From the NCBI GenBank assembly GCA_021820785.1, contig JAKADE010000020.1:1-16904 (forward strand): a DNA stretch of 16,904 nt, given 5' to 3'. Positions within the stretch are counted from its first letter, which is position 1, and the number at the start of each line of letters is the position of its first letter. Made by a program: the position numbers and the translations under genes. Under the pieces are notes generated by a model. The model searched no databases, had not been told where the DNA came from, and saw only the letters and a program-made list of their open reading frames with translations. The DNA is from Pseudomonadota bacterium (GTDB lineage Bacteria; Pseudomonadota; Gammaproteobacteria; Steroidobacterales; Steroidobacteraceae). Below are positions 7,555-14,421 of the stretch, one piece after another.

Positions 7555-8700
7555 ATGAACCCGCGCCGCCTCGTCGATACGACGCTGTTCTACTCGCCGA
7601 CGAGCGGCGGGGTGCGGCGCTACCTGAACGCCAAACACGACTGGCTCGCCGCCCAGCCCGGCTGGCAGCACACGCTGCTCGTGCCGGGCCGCACCGAGCG
7701 GATGGCGCCGGGCGCGCTGTGTTCGGTTCCCGGCCTGCCCGTACCCGGCTCGTTCAATTACCGCCTGCCGCTCAATCCGCGTCGCTGGCGGCGGCTGCTC
7801 GAGGCGCTCGAGCCCGATCTGATCGAGGCCGGTGATGCGTTTCATCCGGCGTGGGCAGCACGCGCCGTCGCGCGTCGTCGCGCCGTGCCCTGCGCGGCGT
7901 TCTGTCACTCGAATCTGCCGCGCATTCTCGCTCGGCGTATGGGCGGCCGCGCTGCGGAACGGTCCGCTGCGGCCTACGTCCGCTGGTTGTACGAAGGCTT
8001 CGACGTCGTCTTCGCGCCGAGCCGCCTGATGGTACGGGTCCTCGGGGAGCTCGGAATCGCCCACACCGTGCACCAGCCGCTCGGCGTCGATGAGACGGTC
8101 TTTCACCCGGACCGGCGCGGCCCGTGGCTGCGCGAGCGGCTAAACGTCGATGCACACTCGCGCGTGCTGGTGTATGCGGGACGTTTCACGGATGAAAAGA
8201 ACGTCCCGGTCCTGCTGCAGGCATTCGCGCGACTCGGCCGCCCCTATCACCTGTTGATGATCGGCGGTTGCCGTGCCGGCCGACTCGCCGCCAACGTCAC
8301 GCAATTGCCCTACCGGCGCGACGGCGTGGAACTGGCACAGTGGCTGGCCTCGGCCGATGCGCTGGTGCACGCCGGAAGCGGCGAAACGTTCGGGCTGGTC
8401 ATTCTCGAGGCCATGGCCTGCGGCCTTCCGGTGATCGCGGCGCGCGCCGGCGCGGTGCCGGAACTGATCGATGATCGTACCGGCCTGCTCGCCGATCCGG
8501 ACGATGCCCCGAGCTTCGCCGATGCGATCGCCGCGCTGTATGCGCGCGACCTCGAAGCCCTGGGACGCTGCGCGCGCCAGCACGTTCTGCAGCATTACAC
8601 CTGGCAGAAGGTCTTTACGCGCCAGTTGGCCGTGTACGGCGCGCTGCTCGCGGGCGGCCGGGCCGCCGCCGTGCAGGAGGCCGTGGCCGCTGCCGGCTGA
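7555..8700 (+). CDS. GT4-family (GT-B fold) glycosyltransferase
   Basis: A 381-aa retaining glycosyltransferase that moves a sugar from a nucleotide donor to an unknown acceptor. The N-terminal half has the acceptor-side SGGVRRYL loop (17-24) and HSNLPR (118-123). The C-terminal half has the donor site: VLVYAGRFTDEKNVPVLLQAF (204-224), then GSGETFGLVILEAMACGLPVIA (274-295), where E277 and E285 form the EX7E signature. ELIDDRTGLL follows. No signal peptide or membrane helix is seen, so it is cytoplasmic or peripheral. The start at ATG 7555 is supported by an AGGA site and by the family-like beginning LVDTTLFYSPTSGG. It stops one base before the stop of the opposing 135-aa gene. Likely roles are glycan, glycolipid or lipopolysaccharide synthesis, but the sequence does not tell which. 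Confidence 0.9.
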   Translation: MNPRRLVDTTLFYSPTSGGVRRYLNAKHDWLAAQPGWQHTLLVPGRTERMAPGALCSVPGLPVPGSFNYRLPLNPRRWRRLLEALEPDLIEAGDAFHPAWAARAVARRRAVPCAAFCHSNLPRILARRMGGRAAERSAAAYVRWLYEGFDVVFAPSRLMVRVLGELGIAHTVHQPLGVDETVFHPDRRGPWLRERLNVDAHSRVLVYAGRFTDEKNVPVLLQAFARLGRPYHLLMIGGCRAGRLAANVTQLPYRRDGVELAQWLASADALVHAGSGETFGLVILEAMACGLPVIAARAGAVPELIDDRTGLLADPDDAPSFADAIAALYARDLEALGRCARQHVLQHYTWQKVFTRQLAVYGALLAGGRAAAVQEAVAAAG

Positions 8701-8701
8701 G

Positions 8702-9109
8702 TCAGCGGCCGCGCAGCGCCCCGAGCAGGCGCAGTCCGCTGCGGCGCGCGGCGAGCCACAGCAGCGCGCGCCAGAACAGACGCTTGCCGGGCGGAACGCG
8801 CCGCGGTGGCACGGCCCGGAAAAAGTCCGCCTGCACGTCGCGGTGCACGTGCAGCGCCCGGGCGCGAATCCGCCAGTGTTCGAGCCCGCTCTCGAGCCGA
8901 TACGTCTGCCCGTCCACCGCCGTCACTCGTGCGTCGGTGACGGTCGCGGGCAGATCGCCTGAGGCGACACCGGTGAACGTGAGCAGGAGCCGTTGCGCTG
9001 GAGCGTCGAGCGCCGCGCCGCTCAGCGTTAGCGCCGCACCGGCGGTGCACGTACAGATCACGGCACCGGTAAACTGCGCGACAATGTGCTGGCGGTTCGG
9101 CTCGGACAT
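8702..9109 (-). CDS. Uncharacterised 135-aa protein, last gene of a leftward unit
   Basis: I do not recognise a named family. The product starts MSEPNRQHIVAQFTGAVICT. The first 80 residues look like a small beta-rich domain (alternating V/T/L strands, QTYRLESGLEHWRI). The tail is basic and aromatic (HVHRDVQADFFRAVPPRRVPPGKRLFWRALLWLAA...) with one short hydrophobic stretch (FWRALLWLAA) that may touch the membrane. Its codons are strongly G/C-ending in this frame, as in neighbouring genes, which argues that it is real. It starts 15 bp after the methyltransferase stop on the same strand and ends one base from the converging glycosyltransferase. No clear ribosome site is seen, so it probably depends on the upstream genes for expression. 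The frames on the + strand here cannot be matched to anything. Confidence 0.72.
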   Translation of the reverse strand: MSEPNRQHIVAQFTGAVICTCTAGAALTLSGAALDAPAQRLLLTFTGVASGDLPATVTDARVTAVDGQTYRLESGLEHWRIRARALHVHRDVQADFFRAVPPRRVPPGKRLFWRALLWLAARRSGLRLLGALRGR

Positions 9110-9124
9110 ACGGCGGCGCGGCGC

Positions 9125-9706
9125 TCAGCCGGCGGTCTCCATTTCCCAGACGATGAGCGGTGCGCCGCGGCGCAGCCAGAACCCCGCACCCATCTCGCGA
9201 AAATGCCGGCGCAGACGCGTGCGGTACCAGTCGGCGTCGCGCAAATGGACTTGCGGGTCCGTCCGGGTCCGGTCGCAGTTGACCTGCCAGTCGCGGCGCG
9301 TCAGCGCACTGAAATACAACACGCCGCGGCACATGCGCGCCAGATTGGCCAGAGCGCCGGCGGCCTCGCGCTCGCTCAGATACTGCAGCACGTCGTAGCA
9401 GACCACCAGGTCGAATGGCTCGCGGGCACGGAAGTCCTGCAGCGTGCCGTGCTGCCAGCCGTAGCGCCGGCAGAGGTACTCGCTCGATTCGAGGCCGACG
9501 TAGGTCGCCTTCGGCAATGCGCGGCGCAGCGGAGCGCGCAGCAGTCCGGTGCCGCAGCCAGCGTCGAGCATGCGGCGCACCGGCAATCCGACGTGCGCGG
9601 TGAACGCGCCGATCAGCCGCGCCCGCGCGCGCATCTCCGCCCGACTCGTCACGGCCGTGCGCGGGTCGAAGTAGAAGCGCTGGTAGTACGCCTGGTCGAA
9701 GGGCAT
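9125..9706 (-). CDS. Class I SAM-dependent methyltransferase
   Basis: A 193-aa protein with the Rossmann-type methyltransferase fold. Motif I is MLDAGCGTG (46-54). The acidic end of strand 2 is in YVGLESSEYLC (E73), and motif IV-like FDLVVCYDVLQYL (98-110) is followed by a strand FSALT. The C-terminal third has Trp/His-rich LRDADWYRTRLRRHF, ending in LIVWEME. The substrate cannot be read from the sequence. Small-molecule or lipid substrates are typical of this compact type. It starts three bases after the stop of the short-chain dehydrogenase and is followed by the 135-aa gene, so all three are likely one transcript. ATG 9706 is the only start that keeps the MPFDQAYYQRFYFDPRTAV N-terminus, a form common in these enzymes. 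Confidence 0.88.
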   Translation of the reverse strand: MPFDQAYYQRFYFDPRTAVTSRAEMRARARLIGAFTAHVGLPVRRMLDAGCGTGLLRAPLRRALPKATYVGLESSEYLCRRYGWQHGTLQDFRAREPFDLVVCYDVLQYLSEREAAGALANLARMCRGVLYFSALTRRDWQVNCDRTRTDPQVHLRDADWYRTRLRRHFREMGAGFWLRRGAPLIVWEMETAG

Positions 9707-9709
9707 CGC

Positions 9710-10540
9710 TCAGGCACGTCCCGCGGCGGACCATCCGGCGAGCTGCTCGCTCGCCTCGGCAAGGCGCCGGCGGGCCTGCGGGTCGTGGGCCTGGGGATGG
9801 GGCGTCGCGACCTCGAGGCCATTGAAGAACGCTCCGGTGGTCTCCCCAAGGCCCTCGGCGCAGGCGAGGTGCAGCACCGCTGCCTCGCCGCTCGCAACGG
9901 AGTTGACCGGCGTGACGCCCATGGCCCGCACCATCGCAGTATCCATGTAGGTGGCCGGATGCAGGCAGTTGACCGTCACGCCACGTCCGCGTAGCTGTTC
10001 GGCCAGGTCGAGGGTGAAGAGGATCTGCGCGAGTTTGCTCTGTGCATAGGCGCGCATGCCGCTGTAGGCGCGCTTGAGCATCAGGTTGTCGAAGTCGAGC
10101 GGGTACTGCGCGCCGGAGGCGACGTTGATGATGCGGGCCGGCGCGCTGCGCTCGAGCAGTGGCAGCAGCAGCCGGGTGAGGAGGAACCCGGCGAGATAGT
10201 TGACCGCAAAGCGCAGTTCGAGGCCCTCGACGCTCAGCTCGCGGCCGGTGACTGCGGGCGTCGCAGGACCGATGCCCGCATTGTTGACCAGCAGGTCGAG
10301 TCGCGGCTGCCCGGCGAGCACTGCGGCGAGCTGACGGACCTCGACGAGCGAGGCGAGGTCGGCGCGCACGAAATGCGCCTCACCGCCTTCGGCGGCGATC
10401 TCCTCTACCAGGGCCCGACCCCGCGCCTCGTTGCGGCCATGCAGCCAGACGCGGTAGCCGCGCGTCGCCAGCGCCCGGGCCACGGCGCGGCCGAGTCCGT
10501 CGGTGGAGCCGGTCACGAGGGCTGTCTTTGCAGTGCTCAT
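9710..10540 (-). CDS. Short-chain dehydrogenase/reductase (SDR family)
   Basis: A 276-aa NAD(P)-dependent oxidoreductase. The cofactor motif TGSTDGLG (10-17) is followed by an HGRN segment (34-37) that suggests NADP(H) preference. ADLAS (60-64) and NNAG (86-89) follow. The catalytic residues are S142 (NVASGAQ) and Y165/K169 (YAQSK). HPATYMDTAM (194-203) is the PG-motif-like loop, and the C-terminal extension resembles the retinol dehydrogenase/WWOX-like subgroup. The substrate is unknown. The same frame stays open far upstream (antisense to the PEBP gene and rimO), but MSTAKTALVTGSTDG at ATG 10540 is the natural SDR start. It is the first gene of a leftward unit with the methyltransferase (3-bp gap) and the 135-aa gene. 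Confidence 0.92.
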   Translation of the reverse strand: MSTAKTALVTGSTDGLGRAVARALATRGYRVWLHGRNEARGRALVEEIAAEGGEAHFVRADLASLVEVRQLAAVLAGQPRLDLLVNNAGIGPATPAVTGRELSVEGLELRFAVNYLAGFLLTRLLLPLLERSAPARIINVASGAQYPLDFDNLMLKRAYSGMRAYAQSKLAQILFTLDLAEQLRGRGVTVNCLHPATYMDTAMVRAMGVTPVNSVASGEAAVLHLACAEGLGETTGAFFNGLEVATPHPQAHDPQARRRLAEASEQLAGWSAAGRA

Positions 10541-10608
10541 GGCGGGGTAGTTTGCCGGATGGACTGCGTCGCTGCACACTGTCGCACACCGGCGCTCGGC
10601 GCCCCTGC

Positions 10609-10612
10609 GGAG
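10609..10612 (+). promoter_or_regulatory. Ribosome binding site deciding the PEBP gene start
   Basis: GGAG touches the first ATG (10613) directly but lies six bases before the second ATG (10619). Spacing therefore favours 10619 as the start. Confidence 0.65.
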
Positions 10613-10618
10613 ATGAAG

Positions 10619-11245
10619 ATGCGTGTGCGTGCGCGGCCCGGACGGGCTCGTTCCCCGGTCCTGCTCGCCGGGTGGCTGTCGCTGCTGCTGACGGTGCACG
10701 CGGCGGGCGCAACAGCGGCGCGGAGCGTGGCACGGTTCAGCCTCGAGAGTCCCGACCTGACCGCCGGCGGCTGGGTGCCACAGAGTGGCGTCTACGACCG
10801 CGGCTGTCACGGCGGCAACCGCTCCCCGGCACTCGCCTGGCATCATGCGCCGGCCGGCACGCGCAGCTTCGCGGTGTTGGTCTACGATTCCGACGCGCGC
10901 GGCGGCTGGTGGCACTGGCTGGTCATCGACCTCCCGGCCACCGTCCACGCGCTGCCCGCGGGAGCCGGCACCCCGGGGGCGGCGGGGCTGCCCTCCGGGG
11001 CCGTGCAGACGCGCAACGATTTCGGCTCCTGGGGGTATGGCGGACCCTGTCCGCCCCCGGGTCCGCCGCACCATTACCACTTTTACCTGTATGCGCTGCG
11101 CGTACCGCGCGTGGCGGTTCCCGCCCGTGCGCCGCCGGGGGCGGTCGCCGCCGCCGTTCGGGCCGCCGCAATTGCCGAGGCAGAGATCACGGTCCTCTAC
11201 GGCCGCGGGTCCCCGCCGGTTGCGCGCGGGCAGCGGCGCGGGTAG
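10619..11245 (+). CDS. Secreted YbhB/YbcL-family (PEBP, Raf-kinase-inhibitor-like) protein
   Basis: A 208-aa phosphatidylethanolamine-binding-protein family member. Its bacterial role is not established. The N-terminus has basic residues and a hydrophobic run ending in AAGATAA (about 13-34), so it is probably exported. The PEBP core has FSLESPDLTAGG, GCHGGNRSPALAW (62-74), VYDSDARGGWWHWLVIDLP (88-106) and GYGGPCPPPGPPHHYHFYLYAL (139-160). The ligand-pocket motif usually written DPDAP reads DSDARGG here, while the HW and HHYHF motifs are intact. C63 and C144 could form a disulfide in the periplasm. I prefer ATG 10619, set by a GGAG six bases upstream. The upstream ATG 10613 and the longer frame from 10373 are less likely. 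It is divergent from the SDR gene, with rimO 60 bp downstream in the same direction. Confidence 0.88.
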   Translation: MRVRARPGRARSPVLLAGWLSLLLTVHAAGATAARSVARFSLESPDLTAGGWVPQSGVYDRGCHGGNRSPALAWHHAPAGTRSFAVLVYDSDARGGWWHWLVIDLPATVHALPAGAGTPGAAGLPSGAVQTRNDFGSWGYGGPCPPPGPPHHYHFYLYALRVPRVAVPARAPPGAVAAAVRAAAIAEAEITVLYGRGSPPVARGQRRG

Positions 11246-11305
11246 TCTGCGCGCCGCTGCAGAGCCTCTGCGCCCTCCCCCGCCCGCCACCAGACGACTC
11301 ACGAG

Positions 11306-12658
11306 ATGAACCCACCGAACCGGCGGCCGGCGGCCGCACGCCGTGGCAGCGCGAACATCGGTTTCGTCAGCCTCGGCTGCCCGAAGGCACTGGTCGATTC
11401 CGAGCGCATCCTCACGACGCTGCGTGCCGAGGGCTACGGCATCAGCCCGAGCTACGAGCAGGCCGACCTGGTCGTGGTCAACACCTGCGGGTTCATCGAT
11501 GCGGCGATTGATGAGTCTCTGGAGACGATCGGCGAGGCTCTCGAGCACAACGGCCGGGTGATCGTCACCGGCTGTCTCGGGGCCCGCCCCGAGCGCATCC
11601 TCGAGCGCCACCCGCACGTGCTCAAAGTGACCGGTCCGCACGACTATGCCGGGGTGCTCGAAGCCGTCCACCAGCATCTGCCGCCGCAGCACGACCCGTT
11701 CCTCGATCTGGTGCCGCCGCAGGGCATCCGGCTGACACCGCGCCACTACGCCTATCTGAAAATCTCCGAGGGCTGCAACAATGCCTGCAGCTTCTGCATC
11801 ATCCCGGCGCTGCGCGGCCGGCTCGCGAGCCGCCGCATCGATGAGGTGCTCGATGAAGCGCAGCGGCTGATCGACTCAGGCGTCAAGGAGCTGCTCGTCA
11901 TCTCGCAGGACACGAGTGCGTACGGCGCGGATATCCGCTACCGCGGTGCCGCGTGGCGTGGCCACGAGTACGAATCTCGATTCATCGACCTGGCGCGCGC
12001 CCTGGGTACGCTCGGCGGCTGGGTGCGGCTGCACTACGTCTATCCCTACCCGCACGTCGATGAAGTCATCGGCCTGATGGCCGACGGGCAGGTGCTGCCG
12101 TATCTGGACATTCCGTTCCAACACGGCAGCCCGAGCGTGCTGAAGCGGATGCGCCGGCCGGCACACGCCGAGAACGTGCTCGAGCGCATCGCACGATGGC
12201 GCAGCGGCTGTCCGGATCTGACGTTGCGCAGCACGTTCATCGTCGGATTCCCGGGCGAGACCGACGCGGAGTTCGAGGAACTGCTGCAGTGGCTGAAGGC
12301 CGCGCAGCTCGATCGCGTGGGCTGCTTCAAGTACTCGCCCGTGGAAGGCGCAAGTGCGAACGCGATCGAGGGACACGTGCCCCCGGAAATCCAACAGGAG
12401 CGCTACGAGCGCTTCATGGAGTGCGCTGCGGCGATCAGTGCCGAGCGGCTGCAGCGGCGCGTCGGACAACGGGTGCGGGTACTGGTGGATGCCGTGGACG
12501 AACACGGCGCGATCGCGCGCAGCGCCGCGGAAGCCCCGGAAATCGACGGAATCGTGCGGATCGAGGATGGCGCACACCTCTCGCCCGGCCAGTGGACCGA
12601 TGTGCGCATCACCGCGACCGACACTTACGACCTGCAGGCGCACCTCGTCGCGCCATAG
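11306..12658 (+). CDS. rimO: Ribosomal protein S12 methylthiotransferase RimO
   Basis: Radical-SAM enzyme that adds a methylthio group to the conserved aspartate of ribosomal protein S12. The 450-aa protein has all three parts. The N-terminal MTTase domain has cluster cysteines C25 ([13 protein letters not shown]), C61 ([10 protein letters not shown]) and C90 (VTGCLGARP). The radical-SAM core has C157, C161 and C164 in [17 protein letters not shown]. The C-terminal TRAM domain is at about 385-447. The sequences [18 protein letters not shown] and [11 protein letters not shown] point to RimO rather than MiaB. The length matches the E. coli enzyme (about 441 aa) plus a short basic N-terminal extension. 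ATG 11306 is the first start in frame, with only a weak GAG next to it. A 7-bp hairpin follows the stop. Confidence 0.97.
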   Translation: MNPPNRRPAAARRGSANIGFVSLGCPKALVDSERILTTLRAEGYGISPSYEQADLVVVNTCGFIDAAIDESLETIGEALEHNGRVIVTGCLGARPERILERHPHVLKVTGPHDYAGVLEAVHQHLPPQHDPFLDLVPPQGIRLTPRHYAYLKISEGCNNACSFCIIPALRGRLASRRIDEVLDEAQRLIDSGVKELLVISQDTSAYGADIRYRGAAWRGHEYESRFIDLARALGTLGGWVRLHYVYPYPHVDEVIGLMADGQVLPYLDIPFQHGSPSVLKRMRRPAHAENVLERIARWRSGCPDLTLRSTFIVGFPGETDAEFEELLQWLKAAQLDRVGCFKYSPVEGASANAIEGHVPPEIQQERYERFMECAAAISAERLQRRVGQRVRVLVDAVDEHGAIARSAAEAPEIDGIVRIEDGAHLSPGQWTDVRITATDTYDLQAHLVAP

Positions 12659-12660
12659 GC

Positions 12661-12679
12661 GCCCGGCCGGACGCCGGGC
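12661..12679 (+). terminator. Weak hairpin after rimO
   Basis: GCCCGGC (12661-12667) and GCCGGGC (12673-12679) form a perfect 7-bp stem with a CGGAC loop, two bases after the rimO stop. No T-run follows, so it may slow polymerase or protect the 3' end rather than terminate fully. Confidence 0.35.
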
Positions 12680-12712
12680 CGGGATGTCGAGGCGGACCGA
12701 GCCCGGCCGACT

Positions 12713-12721
12713 TGCTAGGAT
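12713..12721 (+). promoter_or_regulatory. Candidate extended -10 promoter of the S10 peptidase gene
   Basis: TGCTAGGAT gives an extended -10 (TGn) plus TAGGAT, four of six matches to TATAAT. No good -35 lies 17 bp upstream, as expected for extended -10 promoters. Transcription would start near 12728, about 75 nt before the ATG. It is the only plausible promoter in the 144-bp gap after rimO. Confidence 0.35.
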
Positions 12722-12792
12722 AGCCGTAACGGGGGGCGGCACGGCCGGCCGGTGCCGGGCGCGCGCGCTTCGCAACCCTATCAGTCAACTAC

Positions 12793-12797
12793 GAGGG
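12793..12797 (+). promoter_or_regulatory. Ribosome binding site of the S10 peptidase gene
   Basis: GAGGG lies five bases before ATG 12803 and selects this start over the in-frame codon at 12752, which would place 17 unrelated residues before the signal peptide. Confidence 0.7.
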
Positions 12798-12802
12798 CAT
12801 TC

Positions 12803-14374
12803 ATGTCCCGCTATCGCGCACTCTTCCTGTCCGCCGCGCTCCTCGCCGCCGCTCCCGCGGCGTTTGCGCACGGCAAAACGGCTGCAGCCGCCCCGGCCGC
12901 CAGCCAGAATCCCGAGAAATACTGGTCGACACCGCACACGGTGAGCACGCAGGGCAGCGTCAGCGTCGGCGGCCATGTCATCCGCTACACCGCCAGGGCC
13001 GGAACGCTGATCCTGCGCGACAAGTCAGGCAAGCCGACCGGCGAGATGTTCTACGTCGCCTATTTCAAGGACGGGGCCCACCCGGATCACCGTCCGATCG
13101 CCTTTCTCTACAACGGCGGCCCCGGCGGCAGTTCCGCACCGCTGCACATCGGCGCATTCGGACCGGTGCGCGTGGTCACCCGCAGCCACTCGCATACCCC
13201 GGCGGCGCCGTACCGGCTGGTCAGCAACCAGTACAGCCTGCTCGACGTCAGCGACCTGGTGTTCGTCGACGCCATGGGAACCGGCTTCAGCCGCATCATC
13301 GGCAAGGCCGAGGGCGGCGTCGGAACGCCGAAGATGTTCTATGGAGTCGATGCCGACGGGCAGGCGTTCACGCAGTTCATCACGCGCTTCCTCTCGCAGT
13401 ATGACCGGTGGAACTCACCGAAATACCTGATCGGCGAGAGCTACGGCACCACGCGCTCGGCAGTGGTCGCCGGCATGCTGGAGAATGACGACAACATCGA
13501 CCTCAACGGCGTCGTGCTGCTGTCGACCATCCTGAACTTCGACACGAGCATCGATCAGGCCAATCTGAACCCCGGGGTCAATCTGCCGTATGCGCTCGCC
13601 CTGCCGACGTACGCGGCCGTCGCCTGGTATCACAAACGCCTGGCGAACCCGCCCGCGCAGCTGCATCCCTGGCTCGATCAGGTGCAGCACTGGGCGATGG
13701 GACCGTATCTGGCGGCCTTGAACCGCGGCTCGGCGCTGCCGGCGGCGCAGGAGCGCGCGATCGCCGCGCAGATGGCCCAGTACACCGGATTGCCGCAGGA
13801 TTACCTGCTGAAGGCGGATCTGCGCGTCACGGGCCCGCAATTCGAGCAGGAACTGCTCAGCGCCGAAGGCAAGACCACCGGACGCCTCGACGCACGCTTC
13901 TCCGGCCCGACGCTCGATCCGCTGGCGGAGTTCGCCGAATACGATCCGCTGATCTCCGGCATCGGCTCGGCCTACGTGTCGGCAGCCAATGCGTACCTGC
14001 GCGACACGCTGCATTTCGGGGCGGGACACCGCTACGTGTTCCTCTCCGCGAGCGTGGGCAACGACTGGAAGTGGCCGCATACGCCGCCGGGATCCGGCTC
14101 ACCGGCCCCCATTGCGCCGAACGTGTTGCCGGACCTGGCCACGACCATGACGCTCGATCCGCGACTGAAGGTCCTGGTCAATGCCGGGTACTTCGACCTG
14201 GCGACGCCGTACTACGCGGCCATCTACCAGATGCGCCAGCTGCCGATGCAGCCCGATCTGAGCAAGAACGTCGAGTTCCGCTTCTATCACACCGGGCACA
14301 TGATCTATGTTCGGCCGCAGGGTCTGGCACACCTGCACGCGAACATCGCCCAGTTCATCCGTCAGACCGAGTGA
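12803..14374 (+). CDS. Secreted S10-family serine carboxypeptidase
   Basis: A 523-aa exported peptidase that should remove C-terminal residues from peptides. The N-terminus MSRYRALFLSAALLAAAPAA is a clear Sec signal peptide with predicted cleavage after AFA (about residue 22). The S10 landmarks are present: FLYNGGPGGSSAPLHIGAFGP (101-121), with the oxyanion-hole NGGPGGSS; DLVFVDAMGTGFSRI (151-165); nucleophile S213 in IGESYGTTRS; D465 in LVNAGYFDLATPY; and H499 in FYHTGHMIY. The alpha/beta-hydrolase triad is therefore complete. Bacterial S10 enzymes of this size are common in proteobacteria with rich protein catabolism. ATG 12803 is fixed by the GAGGG site and the signal peptide. A 15-bp perfect hairpin starts five bases after the stop. 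Confidence 0.94.
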   Translation: MSRYRALFLSAALLAAAPAAFAHGKTAAAAPAASQNPEKYWSTPHTVSTQGSVSVGGHVIRYTARAGTLILRDKSGKPTGEMFYVAYFKDGAHPDHRPIAFLYNGGPGGSSAPLHIGAFGPVRVVTRSHSHTPAAPYRLVSNQYSLLDVSDLVFVDAMGTGFSRIIGKAEGGVGTPKMFYGVDADGQAFTQFITRFLSQYDRWNSPKYLIGESYGTTRSAVVAGMLENDDNIDLNGVVLLSTILNFDTSIDQANLNPGVNLPYALALPTYAAVAWYHKRLANPPAQLHPWLDQVQHWAMGPYLAALNRGSALPAAQERAIAAQMAQYTGLPQDYLLKADLRVTGPQFEQELLSAEGKTTGRLDARFSGPTLDPLAEFAEYDPLISGIGSAYVSAANAYLRDTLHFGAGHRYVFLSASVGNDWKWPHTPPGSGSPAPIAPNVLPDLATTMTLDPRLKVLVNAGYFDLATPYYAAIYQMRQLPMQPDLSKNVEFRFYHTGHMIYVRPQGLAHLHANIAQFIRQTE

Positions 14375-14378
14375 GCGC

Positions 14379-14410
14379 AGCGGCGGGGACGCCCAGGCGT
14401 CCCCGCCGCT
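14379..14410 (+). terminator. Strong hairpin after the S10 peptidase gene
   Basis: A perfect 15-bp inverted repeat: arm one at 14379-14393, arm two at 14396-14410, with a two-base centre (CA) that would open to a loop of four to six. It begins five bases after the S10 stop and is followed by ATACTTTA, only moderately T-rich. It may act as a terminator or as an mRNA 3' stabiliser. Confidence 0.55.
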
Positions 14411-14415
14411 ATACT
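14410..14415 (+). promoter_or_regulatory. TATACT box, possible promoter for leaderless transport gene
   Basis: TATACT matches the -10 consensus at five of six positions and sits six bases before the ATG at 14422, so the A of the ATG falls at the usual start distance. No Shine-Dalgarno site precedes the ATG, which also fits a leaderless mRNA. The -35 region lies in the hairpin and does not match TTGACA. Confidence 0.4.
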
Positions 14416-14421
14416 TTACCC

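Noticed and set aside
8701..9109. Gap with no gene between the glycosyltransferase and the methyltransferase
   Set aside because: A - strand frame with GC-rich third positions and operon-like spacing fills it, so I call it a gene.
9086..9994. A 302-aa + strand frame over the methyltransferase and SDR genes
   Set aside because: No recognisable motif; opposite strand codes for SAM motif I and the YxxxK site.
11256..11270. GCAGAG-C-CTCTGC inverted repeat between the PEBP gene and rimO
   Set aside because: The stem is about five bp with a tiny loop and no T-run; too weak to call a terminator.
10541..11746. Long open extension of the SDR frame upstream on the - strand (also antisense to the PEBP gene and rimO)
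   Set aside because: It is antisense to two well-supported genes and resembles nothing; the SDR family start is at 10540.
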